Positions 30,693 to 43,139 of a stretch of 64,000 nucleotides of DNA are shown here, piece by piece. Numbering within the stretch: the first letter of the stretch is position 1; each line of letters opens with the position of its first letter. The notes beneath the pieces were generated by a model. It made no database searches. It saw only the letters and a list, made by a program, of their open reading frames with translations, and was not told the origin of the DNA. A program made the position numbers and the translations under genes. This DNA is from Arabidopsis thaliana (Eukaryota; Streptophyta; Magnoliopsida; Brassicales; Brassicaceae), in assembly GCF_000001735.4 (NCBI RefSeq), contig NC_003071.7, positions 14,191,151-14,255,150 of the forward strand, in the 5' to 3' direction.

Positions 30693-32252
30693 GTTTTGTG
30701 GTGTTCTGATCTGAAGAGGGATTCTCGTGAGCTTTCTCCTGATTTAAACAGAGAGGACGATGATGAACCAAAGGAGACGGCGAAGACTTATTTAGTCAAT
30801 GGAAACGCGTCGTATGTGTTGACTTTTTGTGACGTTTCTCATTGGTCCTACCGTCAAAATGATAATATGTGGGATTAGAGGAGATTTTGGTACGTCTTCT
30901 AGAAAGTTGACCAGGTCAGTAAATTTGTTCAGTAATAGTCTTAAGCTGAATACAAAAGTGAACTAAGTAATACTAATCATGCTAAATGCCCTTAAGCTAC
31001 GTTAGCTCTCTCATGGACATAAAGATGGTCTTGGTCTCTTGGATCTCATGTGAAAGAGACACATTGTCTCAGCCAATACGTGTTGCTACCGTTTTTCCTT
31101 CCGGGTACTCAACCCATACCCATTCTCGACGTGATAAACAACTTAAAGATGGTCATGGACTATTTCTCGTCAATCTAAATAATCTTCTCTACAATTTTCA
31201 AACTTCTAAGTTGGCGTTGTTCCTAGAAGGAAAGAGATTCATTTGGTTTGCGGTATGATGCTGTTGGAAACTCTTACCGGCACCACGATTTTCTCATCAT
31301 CCTACTATACGGAAGATTTAGTTTCATCGTTTCGATATGAAAACTGTATAACTAGATTAACCTATATCATAACCAAACTACAGTTAGATAAAATAATGGG
31401 CCAACTATTAAAGCGATCCATGAACATGGCTTTTGGATAGCAAAGTCATGAAAGGTTTACCAAAGAACTTGCAACGCATTACATATGGTTCCGACGGATA
31501 CAAATTCGGTTAGAAGACTACATCAAGTCATCAACAAGCACACCAAACTGATGAATCTAAGGACGCAAAGCAGAACAAACCAAATCCATCTGACCAACTC
31601 ATAGAACATCCAAGATAAGGACACTAAAGCATATAGCTCCAATAATGAGTCGAGGCAATAACTTCAATACTATAATCCACAACAAAAAACAGAGGTCCAT
31701 TGTCAATCGCCATCACATGATATAAAACTAAGTTATATCCCGGGGAAGTAAGCTTTCCATTCACGATCGAACTAAAGAACAAGACAGACATGCTTTTCTA
31801 ATATGACACGAGAAAATCACCCATCCTTGTGGCAGAGCACAAACATAAACCAACCACAGAATAATTGCAAGGACCTGAAATGATGCAAGTCGATGCATCT
31901 CACCAATTTAAAGGGTAAAAAAATTTCGAATCCGACGTATATAAGTTTACAGCATCGGTGTTCCAAACTGGCAAACTTCAAAAAAAAAGTTACTAACCAT
32001 GAAACCAATTGGTGCCAAATTGAACAGAGTAAAAGGAAATGATAGAAAGTTTGGAGTCAAAACGAAGTTTCAGATCCATACTCAATCTCACAATGCACAT
32101 AAAATCCTTCAGAGATGGTTTGGTAACAAAAAAAGTTTCCATCTTTTATTCGTTGTAAGTTACAACTATAGTGTCTATACATGATCATTAGCTATAAGGA
32201 ACAAAACTGTAGAAGCTAACTTACAACCAAATGTTCAAACTTAACAGAAAAT
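30693..32252. other. Intergenic region behind LYK5
   Basis: The LYK5 leader and promoter occupy the first few hundred bases. A 90-codon open frame at 30986-31258 has no signal, domain or splice support. Nothing else is recognised. Confidence 0.5.
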
Positions 32253-32726
32253 TCAATCTTCTGACTTATCAGTTCCGTTCTTGTTTCCATATATCAAACC
32301 AGTAACCTACAAATAGCATAAGAAAAAACCATTGATACTCTAAACGAAGAATCCACAAATGAATACTAAACTACTAATAAATGTTGGAAATTTACCTGAG
32401 GGTCAGCGATTGGTTTCCTCTTCTCAACGTATTGATTAGTATCAGCCATTGCAAGAGCTGCCCTAGCCTAAATCAAACCAGAGATAACTGTGGAAATGAG
32501 ACTAGAGGATTCAATAAAAACACAAACTTTTTTGGATGTGCAAAAAAATCAAAATTGGTACCTCTTGTTCCTTTTTAAGATCTTGTTCTGGCTTAATCCA
32601 GAGAAAGTAAGCAATAGTTCCGGCGACGACCCAAGAAGCGGCACTCTGACCACCTCTAAGACCTCCCATGGAATTACCGATGAAAGATCTCACGTTTCCA
32701 ATTGATCTTCTCCAGCTGCTAGCCAT
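32253..32726 (-). CDS. Small single-pass membrane protein, unknown function
   Basis: Three short exons on the minus strand, 32726-32562, 32467-32396 and 32306-32253, all in phase 0, give 96 residues; none is long enough to stand out alone. The N-terminus is Ser/Arg-rich (MASSWRRSIGNVRSFIGNSM) and could be a mitochondrial presequence. A hydrophobic segment follows (SWVVAGTIAYFLWI, residues 31-44), then a charged helix-like tail with KPEQDLKKEQE, VEKRKPIADPQ and the ending NGTDKSED. Clean GT-AG junctions and absence of stops across three exons support a real gene. I do not recognise a characterised family; a small inner-membrane protein of the mitochondrion is a guess from the N-terminus. It is divergent from the neighbouring reductase gene. 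Confidence 0.78.
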
Positions 32727-33471
32727 TGATTGATGCCCAACTATACGAACTGGTCTAAGGTTCTTCTGGATCTCTTCTCTGACAATTGCTTGACTTTGAT
32801 GATGATTCGATTTGGAACTGAAATTGCAAGAAAAGTAAAAGCAGGCGATTTGATTTTGATTCGCATTTGCTTGGTGAACACTGCCAAAGGCTAAACCGGT
32901 CGCCGAGACGGTTAATCTGATGTTTGGGATTGACACATCATGCGGCTGTTGTTTCTCCACGTAACATTTGGAGACCCGCTCAAATATATTGTGGGCCGGA
33001 GAACATTGTTTTACCATATAGGGCCCATAGACTTTGAATATGTGTAGGTAAATAAAATACAATCTGTGGAACAAAAATGGCAAAAATATTTGAAGTCAGC
33101 AGGATTGGTTAACAATTTGAGCACAGAAATACATTTGGTAACATCTGAGCATATCATTCATATCATATCGCTGTCGAATTTGAAGGAAAAAAAAAAGACT
33201 AAGGAAGTGGATATATTGGTGAATGCTGATGATGAGAAAACTTATTATTATATACGAAAAATTTACTAAAGACAGCAATATTCCAAAATAATGATAGGGA
33301 AGATTCTGAGATGGTGTGTGGTCAGTGTGGAGGCACTACAGATGGTCAAACAGTAGCATACCCACCTGGCTATTTGGACAAGGACAAGGAAGAAGAAAAA
33401 TCGAGAACCATCTTCTCAGCCGATTTTAGTAACCATCTTCTTGTTTGCTCCGAACAATCAAGAGATCGAAA
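32727..33471. other. Divergent promoter region before CRL1
   Basis: About 750 bases between two divergent start codons, with the leaders of both genes. No further gene is supported. A long minus-strand open frame that runs through here is a fusion of the small-protein exon with its leader. Confidence 0.55.
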
Positions 33472-35215
33472 ATGGCTGATGTTCACAAAGGAAAGGTTTG
33501 TGTAACCGGTGCCGGAGGGTTTTTGGGTTCGTGGGTCGTCGATCTTCTTCTCTCTAAGGATTACTTCGTCCATGGCACTGTCAGAGACCCTGGTACTGAA
33601 TCTTCTCTCCTTTTACTCTCTTCCTCTGTAAATTTTCCGCCTTTATTCACTCTGATGTCTCGTTGACTTGTGTGTGCGTGCGAAGTAGAAAGTCTGTTCC
33701 CAAAGTTTGATTTTTTTCTTAATCTACTTTCTAGGTGTTTAGATTCGCTAGTTTCTGTTCTCTCGACGGATAAAAGCCTTAGCTTTTGATTTTTGTTTGT
33801 TGTTCCCAAATCATTTTAGTTTGCTTCTCTTCTTTTAGTGTAGTTGTTGTTGTTCTGATGAAGAGTTTCGCATGGTTCTTGTTATAGATAATGAAAAGTA
33901 TGCTCATTTGAAGAAGCTCGAGAAAGCTGGTGACAAACTCAAGCTCTTCAAGGCTGATTTGTTGGACTACGGCTCTCTTCAATCTGCTATTGCAGGTTGC
34001 AGCGGAGTCTTCCATGTCGCTTGCCCGGTTCCACCAGCTTCAGTCCCTAATCCTGAGGTGAGGATTTCACTTCACTCCTGTAATCTCACTGGGGATATAT
34101 AACATAGTCTCACTCTGCTTCCACTGGTTTTGCAGGTAGAATTGATCGCACCTGCTGTGGATGGCACGCTGAATGTGCTTAAGGCATGCATTGAAGCGAA
34201 TGTTAAGCGTGTTGTGTATGTTTCCTCTGTAGCTGCGGCTTTCATGAACCCTATGTGGTCAAAGAATCAAGTATTAGATGAGGCATGTTGGTCTGACCAG
34301 GAATACTGCAAGAAAACTGAGGTTAATGCATCCTCAATCCCTCATCTCATCTCACTTGTTATATATCACATCTTTTTTTTGCTGACTTTTAAATTCCTCT
34401 GGCAGAATTGGTATTGTCTGGCAAAGACACGAGCAGAGAGTGAAGCTTTTGAATTTGCAAAACGAACCGGACTTCATCTCGTCAGTGTTTGCCCTACCCT
34501 TGTTTTGGGACCTATACTGCAGCAGAACACAGTAAATGCTAGTAGCCTGGTTCTTCTTAAGCTTCTTAAAGGTATACAACAAGCCTTATCATTCACATCT
34601 GGGATTGTTAGAAGCAGCGTGGTATACATGGGTTGGTGAATCTCGGGTTTTGATTTTACTTTTGTGTGGTGCAGAGGGTTTTGAAACACGTGATAACCAA
34701 GAACGTCATTTGGTAGATGTGCGTGATGTAGCTCAAGCTTTACTCTTGGTTTATGAGAAAGCAGAAGCTGAAGGAAGATACATATGTACATCCCACACGG
34801 TTAAAGAAGAGATTGTGGTTGAGAAGCTGAAGAGTTTTTATCCACATTACAACTACCCAAAGAAGTAAGTAAACAAACAACACATCTCTCTGCTTAGTTT
34901 TGTACACTCAAAACCATCCTTGACAATTTTTTGAGCGAAAACCTTTTGTCTTGAGAACAGACTAATTGCTGTCAGCTCATTACTGATTTCATTCAATAAG
35001 CAATGACACTTACCTTTAGATCAGTGTTTTGAAGTTTCTTTAAGACCTAACTTTGATCCAACCTCTACTTATCCAATGTTAGATACATTGATGCGGAAGA
35101 TAGAGTGAAGGTGAGTTCAGAGAAATTGCAGAAGTTGGGTTGGACTTACCGGCCGTTGGAGGAAACACTTGTGGATTCTGTTGAGAGCTACCGGAAAGCT
35201 AAGCTTGTGGACTGA
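33472..35215 (+). CDS. CRL1: Cinnamoyl-CoA reductase-like protein 1
   Basis: Six exons: 33472-33592, 33888-34057, 34136-34321, 34406-34571, 34675-34864 and 35083-35215, together 966 bases and 321 residues. It is an extended short-chain dehydrogenase/reductase: the NADP-binding [13 protein letters not shown] lies at residues 10-22 and the catalytic Tyr-Lys pair is in [11 protein letters not shown] at the start of exon 4. The signature of true lignin cinnamoyl-CoA reductases is KNWYCYGK; here the second Tyr is replaced by Leu, as in CCR-like proteins of uncertain substrate. [10 protein letters not shown] contains the catalytic serine region. Expected to be a soluble NADPH-dependent reductase of an aldehyde, ketone or CoA ester. 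It is the first of a direct tandem pair. Confidence 0.92.
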
Positions 35216-35722
35216 AAACTTGGAAAGAAGAGCAAAATAGTGTTTTAGCTTCATATGTTATAGTTATAGTGTTCCATTCTGCACACACACACACACTCTC
35301 TCATCGTTTACTCAATAATAAGAGTTGTGCATTCACCATGGATTTCTGAGTTTTTGTTATTTTCTTTTTAGATATCATTACTTTTATTACCAATCTACAA
35401 TTTTCTTTCCATAATATTTTACAATATCTCTCTATTGTATATGTTGTTCCAATTTCTACCGAAATCTTACTTTCAAAGGATAAAACACACAAACTTTTAT
35501 CTCAATTGGTACGTCTTGTTTCTGTATAAATTTGTTAATCATTGTAGAAAATAACATAACAAATGTGGATTTAAGCTGAACATAAATATTAATGCTTTTT
35601 CCGATGAATAAAATTAGTCGAACAAAAGTTGAGATATGGAGCTGAAGCAGAGATGGTCAAAGTCAAACAAATAGCTACCATTTGCACAAGGAAGAATCTT
35701 CTTCTCATTTGGGTGATCAAAA

Positions 35723-37348
35723 ATGGCGGTTGTGCAGAAAGGAAAGGTTTGTGTAACCGGTGCCGGAGGTTTTTTGGGTTCTTGGGTCGTCAATCATCTC
35801 CTCTCTAGGGATTACTTCGTCCACGGCACTGTCAGAGACCCTGGTACTACTCTCCTCACCTTTTATCTCTCCCTCTGTAAATTGTCAACCTTTATTCTCT
35901 CGCATTTCTAGTTCATCGAATTTTTGTAGCTCAGCCTGGTCAAAATTGATTCTTTCGTCTACTTTCTAAGGTTTTCTATTCCCAATTCTTTTTGTAGCTC
36001 CGATGTTTCTGTCTACAGACAGAAGATTAAGCCTTTTGAGTTTGTCTATTGTTCTGATGAAGAGTTTCGCATGGTTCTTGTTATAGGTAATGAAAAGTAT
36101 GCTCATTTGAAGAAGCTTGATAAAGCTGGTGACAAACTCAAGCTCTTCAAGGCTGATTTGCTCAACTACGGCTCTCTTCAATCTGCTATTGCTGGCTGCA
36201 GCGGCGTCTTCCATGTCGCTTGCCCTGTTCCATCTGCTTCAGTCCCTAATCCTGAGGTGAGGATTTCATTTTTACAATCTCATTGGTGGCTATATGCATT
36301 GTCTCACTATGGTTTCACTGGTTTTGCAGGTAGATTTGATCGCACCTGCAGTGGATGGTACGCTGAATGTGCTTAAGGCATGCGTTGAAGCAAAAGTTAA
36401 GCGTGTTGTGTATGTTTCCTCTGTATCTGCAGTTGCTATGAACCCTATGTGGTCAAAGAGTCAAGTGTTAGATGAGACCGCTTGGTCTGACCAAGATTAT
36501 TGCAAAAAAACTGAGGTTAATAATGCATCTTGAATCCCTCATCTCACTTTTTTTTCTTCTTTTAAATCTGACTTTCGTCCCTCTGGCAGAATTGGTATTC
36601 TTTGTCAAAGACACGAGCAGAAAGTGAAGCTTTCGAATTTGCAAAACGAACCGGACTTGATCTCGTCAGTGTTTGCCCTACCCTTGTCTTGGGACCTGTA
36701 TTGCAGCAGCACACAGTAAATGCTAGTAGCCTTGTTCTTCTCAAGCTTCTTAAAGGTATTATAAACAAGCCTCTCATTTCATCTGGGATTGTTAGAAGCA
36801 GCAACTTGGTATATGAGTTGGTATTGATTTTATACTTAAGTGTGGTGCAGAGGGTTATGAATCGCGTAATAACCAAGAACGGCATTTGGTAGATGTGCGT
36901 GATGTGGCTCAAGCTTTACTTTTGGTTTATGAGAAAGCAGAAGCTGAAGGAAGGTACATCTGCATAGGCCACACGGTTAGGGAACAAGAAGTCGCTGAGA
37001 AGCTGAAAAGTCTTTATCTAAATTACAACTACCCAAAGAGGTAAGCAAACAACAGCTGCACATCTCTCTACCCAATTTGAGTGAAAACCTTTAAACCTTA
37101 ATAAGCTGTTTTTGTTACTTTCATCAGTAAACAGTGTCACTTACCTTTACATCAATGTCTCTGAAGTTTCTTTTAGACCTTACCTTTGATCTAAATTCTA
37201 CTTATCCAATATCAGATACATCGAAGCGGATGGAAAAGTGAAGGTGAGTTCAGAGAAGTTGCAGAAGTTGGGTTGGACTTACCGGCCGTTGGAGGAAACA
37301 CTTGTGGATTCTGTTGAGAGCTACCGCAAAGCTAAGCTTGTGGACTGA
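35723..37348 (+). CDS. CRL2: Cinnamoyl-CoA reductase-like protein 2
   Basis: Six exons: 35723-35843, 36087-36256, 36330-36515, 36590-36755, 36851-37040 and 37216-37348, again 966 bases and 321 residues. Every exon has exactly the length of its counterpart in CRL1, and several introns and the 3' flank are also alignable by eye, so this is a tandem duplicate. Cofactor motif [13 protein letters not shown] and catalytic [11 protein letters not shown] are present; the CCR signature deviates at two positions (NWYSL against NWYCY). Exon 3 has [10 protein letters not shown]. The substrate is unknown, and the changed residue beside the catalytic Tyr relative to CRL1 could mean a somewhat different preference. 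The start was chosen at the ATG giving [16 protein letters not shown]. Confidence 0.92.
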
Positions 37349-37872
37349 AAACTGGGAACGAATAGCATATGAGTGTTTTGGGTCCATGTGTTAAGTGTTC
37401 CTATCTGCACACGCTCTTTCATCTTTTACTCAAGAATAAGAGTTGTGCAACATATTTTCCATCATGAACTTCTGAGTTTTTGTTACTTTCTTAGACACCA
37501 TTACTTTTATGACCAATCTACAATTACTCCTTCCATAACTATGTTCCAATATCTCTTTGATACGTTCCAATTTCTACCTACTTACAAAGGATAACTTCAC
37601 CATTAATACATGAAATCAGTAACGCACAACTTCACCATTCGAATTAACCTCTAAGCCTAGCGTAGCAGATGCACTACATCTTGGCTGACCATGGGACTAA
37701 AAAAACATTCGCAATATTTAACAACTAAAGCCAGGTTAATGGACCTGTATTAGGGCCCAAACCAGGCCCGTTTAGATATCCGACTTTTTTTTTAACTTTG
37801 CCCATCTCGATAGCTAGATTCTCTTTTCCCTCTTCCTTCTCCGGCGAAGTTGCGTTAGTTAAACAGAGAGTC
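37349..37872. other. Short intergenic region before SWI3B
   Basis: Contains the CRL2 3' region, whose sequence resembles the CRL1 3' region at 35216-35480, and then the SWI3B leader. No gene is supported. Confidence 0.6.
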
Positions 37873-39999
37873 ATGGCCATGAAAGCTCCCGATCCCGGCG
37901 GATCTGGGGAAATTCTCCCGAGCACTCCCTCTCTTTCCGAAACTACGTCTGGAGGCGCCGCAGCAGCTTCTAAGTCGGCTCAATTGCCGTCTTCTTCTTC
38001 CGATATCGATAATATTCACGTACCTAGCTACTCCAGTAAGTCTGCAACGCCGAGAAAACTTTGATTTATTCTACTTTCTTCACTGTTTCTTACGGATTTT
38101 GTACTTGTACCGTCTATTTAACCAATTAGGTTGGTTTTCATGGACCGACATTAACGATTGCGAGGTCCGGTCACTGCCGGAATTTTTCGATTCGAGATCT
38201 TCATCCAAAAACCCTAAGTTTTATCTCTACTTGAGGAACTCGATTATTAAGCAGTACAGAGACGACCATCCTCGGAAGATTAGTTTCACTGACGTTCGGA
38301 GAACTCTCGTCAGTGATGTTGTCTCTATTCGTCGCGTCTTTGATTTCCTCGATTCATGGGGACTTATCAACTATAATAGCTCCGCCTCTGCTAAGCCGCT
38401 CAAGTGGGAAGAAAAAGAGGCCGGAAAATCCGCCGGAGATGCTGCTTCTGAGCCAGCCACAACTGTCAAAGAAACTGCCAAGAGAAACTGCAATGGCTGC
38501 AAAGCAATTTGCAGCATAGCTTGTTTCGCCTGTGATAAGGTTTGATTTCATAATTTGTAGCCATAGTAATAATTTCATTCACTGAGTTTGTCACTTAGAA
38601 TGATTATGTACATTTTTGTTTTCAGTATGACTTGACATTGTGTGCGAGGTGCTATGTTCGTAGTAATTATCGTGTTGGTATTAACTCCTCGGAGTTTAAA
38701 CGAGTTGAGATTAGTGAGGAGTCAAAGCCAGAGTGGTCTGATAAGGAAATTCTGCTGCTGCTGGAAGCTGTTATGCACTATGGAGATGATTGGAAGAAGG
38801 TTGCATCGCATGTTATTGGTAGAACGGAGAAGGATTGTGTTTCTCAGTTTGTCAAGCTTCCGTTTGGGGAACAGTTTGTAAAAGAGTCTGACTCTGAGGA
38901 TGGTTTAGAGATGTTTGATCAGATCAAGGACTCTGATATTCCTGAATCTGAAGGAATAGATAAAGACGGTTCTTCTCCCAACAAGCGGATCAAATTAACA
39001 CCTCTTGCAGATGCAAGCAACCCAATAATGGCTCAGGTTAGAAAGACACTACAATTTGAGTAGTTGCGTTCTCTCTCTATGTTAATCTTATTTGTATAAG
39101 TCTTCAACATGCGTGGAAATGCTTTTACATTGTTAGGCTACTGAAGAATAGTCCAGTGTCTGCACTAGGCTGTTCCACGACTTGCGTTTTTGTCTCCTTA
39201 AAGAACCTAAATCTAGAATACCTTGTGGGGCTTACTTTGAAATCTAGTAATAACAAACCCTAGTTGACATATATAAGGCATTTAAGAATCAAATATGTGT
39301 TAGATAATTCTGTACTGTGTTATCACACCTCAATTGTTATGCTTCATTGGCTGTCTCTGAATAAGATTTATCCTATCATGTCCTCTTCAGGCTGCTTTTC
39401 TTTCAGCTTTGGCTGGCACAAATGTTGCAGAAGCAGCAGCTCGAGCGGCAGTGAGAGCTTTATCTGATGTAGACTACGAGGCTGACAAAAACGCCAGTAG
39501 AGACCCAAATCGACAAGGTATCAAAGACCAAGCTGTCTCTATTTGCAGTCCATTTCTGTCCTAAGCCAAACCCAATAGTGACAGTTTTGTTTTCCTGATA
39601 CACAGATGCCAATGCTGCATCGAGTGGTGAAACCACTAGAAACGAATCTGAAAGAGCTTGGGCAGATGCAAAGTCTTTAATTGAGAAGGAAGAGCATGAG
39701 GTAGAAGGAGCAATCAAAGAGACTGTTGAAGTTGAGGTTAGTAACAATCTGCAACTTTCCATAGACTTTTTATTATATGGTTATACTCAATGATGATTTA
39801 TGTTGGAACAAACAAAATTTGGGATTAACAGATGAAGAAGATCCGAGATAGGATTGTTCATTTCGAGAAATTGGATTTGGAAATGGAGAGAAGCCGGAAA
39901 CAATTGGAGGAGGTGAGGAATCTGCTTTTCGTTGATCAATTAAACATTTTCTTCCACACCAGAAAAGCCCGGAAAACTGAAGATAGAATAGAGTGTTAG
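37873..39999 (+). CDS. SWI3B: SWI/SNF chromatin-remodelling subunit SWI3B
   Basis: Six or seven exons encode about 469 residues, starting MAMKAPDPGG and ending RKTEDRIEC. The SWIRM domain (about residues 50-140: SWTDINDCEVRSLPEFFD, YLYLRNSIIKQYR, RRVFDFLDSWGLINY) is split from the start by the first intron near 38035-38130. A Cys-rich ZZ-like stretch follows (CNGCK, CFACDK, CARCY). The SANT domain (EWSDKEILLLLEAVMHYGDDW to FVKLPFGEQF) is at about residues 220-270. The last exons encode a long acidic and basic helical region, a coiled coil typical of SWI3 dimerisation. The product is a nuclear core subunit of BAF-type remodelling complexes. A possible later poly(A) region lies after 40000. Confidence 0.93.
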
Positions 40000-41804
40000 A
40001 ACGCACTTAATTTGAAACTGTTATTTCTTATTTGATTCTTGTCTGGTTAAGAAGATGACTTGTATTGTAGTGTACTTGAGATGTGTTGGTAACAAAATGA
40101 GATGAGATCGAATTGGTATAAATAAGGCTGGGTTGGTATAAAAGTCAAAACCAAATGGCAACTGCGTCGAAGTATAATTTTTGTCTTTATCAGGCAATCA
40201 CAAGTGGAAAAGTTTTAAAAATTAATTTTGCTCTTTTGGAAACAATAGAAAATGTCAGGGTTTTGGAGATATCCGATATAAAAGATAGATTTTGTTTTCA
40301 CTAAATAGGTTAATCTTCAAATGTTGTTAAGTTACCGATGTTTTTTTTGTATCTCCGTAACATGATTACTCTCTTTGTTGCTAAAAGAGTGATGGTTTTT
40401 ATATTAAGAAACAGTCATTAATTAATCATTTCTGTATTGTTTGTTATATTAAACATTTTCAATAACTATAAACCAATAGCAGTCTAACAAATTTCAATCA
40501 TTTTATCTTGAACTTTACTAGTTCAGGTTTTTCAGACAAACTAAAAAAACATTGAATTTTCTGTTTTATCTCTAATTAATGTGTTATTTAATATCATATC
40601 ATCAATTAATCAGCCAAAACAATAAGAATTTCTTTTGGAAAATCTTTCAAAAACATGCATTGAAAATATAAAACGATAACTAATTTAATACAAAATTTAA
40701 TTTCTAAAACATAACTAATTTAGAAAGGAGTGAGTGATATTTAAAAAAAATAAAGAAAAAACGAAAATGTTTTTTTTGTGGGACAAGTTAAAAGTGGTAG
40801 AACATCAATTTATTAGAAACAAAGAGAGTGTATTTTTCTTTCTTCCCCATCGGGAAACCAAACCCAATTTATTTATATATTAAACTCGTACAATATAAAA
40901 TCTTTTATATTTAACTAAAAATTCAGTAAATATCCATTCTTCGTAAATATTTAAACTCTATTTTTTCTTTTTAAAAAGATCAATTTACATCTTAAATTCA
41001 AAATATAAACCATAATATATTATGTACATATTAATACTGCATTCTAAACAATTTCCCAATATAAAAAATAAAAATATATAGAGGTAAATAACTTATCATA
41101 ACTACTTTATTGATGGCCTTTATAATTAGTTTCTGCTTTGGTAGAATTTTTTAGTTCAGCCTTTATCTCGTTATCTGCATGTCTCTAATTGAGCTTTGTT
41201 GCTAAGTTTTAGCTTTTTTTTTTCTTATGCGATCACTTTGCTGGTTGTTGTGTTGGTTGGTTCGGTTCCTTGTACCTTTGATGTATCCTCTATTTCTCTT
41301 TTTATCTAGGTTAAGCTTTTTTATTAATGAAATATTAAGTTTGATTGGAAAAAAGAGGCACATTAATAGAAAGTTAGCTTTGTTGTTTAGGTTTTATTTA
41401 ATATATGTACGTGTGTCATATGTCATAGGTAACAATCTTACTATTTGATTATTAAGCCGGTTTTTGCGTGACGGAACTCTTCTTGTATTTGCCATCAAGT
41501 GAAAGAAAGAGGAACATCTTTGCCATAGTTTAGTTTGCACTCTCTATTGGTAGCTTGAGTTTTCAGCTATTCGAATGTGGCCTTCTACACCTGCTTCCCT
41601 TCTATTTGACATACTTATCATGTGGTAAGCTAACCCATCCGTCAACGAGGAAGTACACCACATATAGTAAGTATATATATTAGACTATCTAGATATTTTG
41701 TTAAAGATTTTATGTAAATAACTTATAAAATATATTGTTATTGTTTTCCAAAACAAATAAACTAGTTGACACATACTTCTTAAGTTCATTGTTAATTTAT
41801 ATAA

Positions 41805-42540
41805 TACAACAACCTAAACCCATGGTGATGATTACCTTTAGATCACTAAAACTTTTATCAAAAATTTTGCCTAATTTTCAGTAGATTCCATCAGAGAAAC
41901 AGCTTTTCTACAAAAAAATTTCACCACCAAATCTCTTTTCTTTAAAACTTATCACCACAAACACTTGTTTTTCTACTAACTTTTTTTTAATATTGTAAAA
42001 TCTTACAATATTTTAAAAGTTAAATTTTGCTTATTTCACGTCAATTTATATGTCTCTTACAAAAATAACAATATTTCTGCATCAACAATATTTTCGAGTC
42101 ATTAATATATATGTTTTACAATATTGTAAAAGCTAATGTTTTTTAATAAATCTTAAATTCATTGTCAATATACAACAACTTGGACCCCTAGAGATGATTA
42201 CCTTTAGATCACCAACACTTTTATCAAAATGTTTTCCTAATTTTTAGTAGATTCCATCACGGAAACTGTTATTCTGCCAAAAACAATTTTACACCAAATC
42301 TCCTTTCTTTAACATTTATCACTAAGACTTTTTCACTAACTTTTCTTTCAATATTATGAAAATTAAATAATAAATTTTACAATATTTTAAAAGTTAATTT
42401 TTGCTTATTTTCCACGTCAATAATATATGTCTCTTTAAAAAACAACAATACTTAGCTTAAAAAGTATTATATTTCTAGATCAACAATATTTCCGGGTCAT
42501 TAATATCTATATTTTACAATATTGTAAAGCTAAAAAAAAA
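41805..42540. repeat. Tandem duplication of about 366 bp with palindromes
   Basis: Two diverged copies begin at about 41805 (TACAACAACC) and 42171 (TACAACAACT). Both continue with GATGATTACCTTTAGATCAC and GTAGATTCCATCA, and end with a palindrome: TTTTACAATATTGTAAAA at 42114-42131 and TTTACAATATTGTAAA at 42513-42528. Copy 1 also has a 10-bp inverted repeat, AATATTGTAA/TTACAATATT, at 41989-42012. A partial third copy (GTCAATAATAAATGTCTCTTAC) follows near 42557. It has no coding capacity; it could derive from a non-autonomous transposable element. Confidence 0.7.
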
Positions 42541-43139
42541 AAAATCTATCTTGCGTGTCAATAATAAATGTCTCTTACTAAGAAAATATCAAGATTTTGT
42601 CTAATTACTAATTAGAAAGGAAGCACTAATTTTTGGGGTGAAAAAATATGATTTCTGGACAATTAGATAAAAAACAAAAAAATAATTGGACTAAATAAAA
42701 ATAAAAGATAAAAGTGAAAATATTTAAAAAAATTGGGGATAATAATCCAAATAAAAAGATTTGGTCACTGGGACAGATTCCGCACTATATATATATTCTT
42801 GTCTAAAGAAAATAAAAAACCCTAAAAAAAAGAGGCAGACAGAGAGATCTCCTCTTTGTCTTTTTACTTTATCTCCTGAAGTTTCGCCTCAGTCATCTCG
42901 TAAGTTTTCTCTCTCTTTCTCATTCAATTCAATTTTTAATGTAATTTCTTGTTTGATTTTTCTATTTTCTTCGAGAAAACAAAATTCTCCTGTAAAATTT
43001 AATATTATAAAAGTGGTTTCTTTTTCATTTATGTTTATATAATTTTCATCTTTAATCTTAAATTCTGGTAACCTTAATGCGCGATCCGCTTTTCTAAAGT
43101 TTTGTGAGAGAGAAGAGATCTAAAAAAATCCACAATTTT

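Noticed and set aside
30986-31258. A 90-codon frame behind LYK5
   Set aside because: Considered as a degraded transposon or F-box piece, but no reverse-transcriptase, transposase or repeat motif could be identified.
41227-41448. Hydrophobic 73-codon frame before AHL10
   Set aside because: T-rich low-complexity translation, no splice or start context support.
42840-43042. AHL10 leader frame as a separate small gene
   Set aside because: It overlaps the AHL10 leader exon and intron start; the translation is basic low-complexity.
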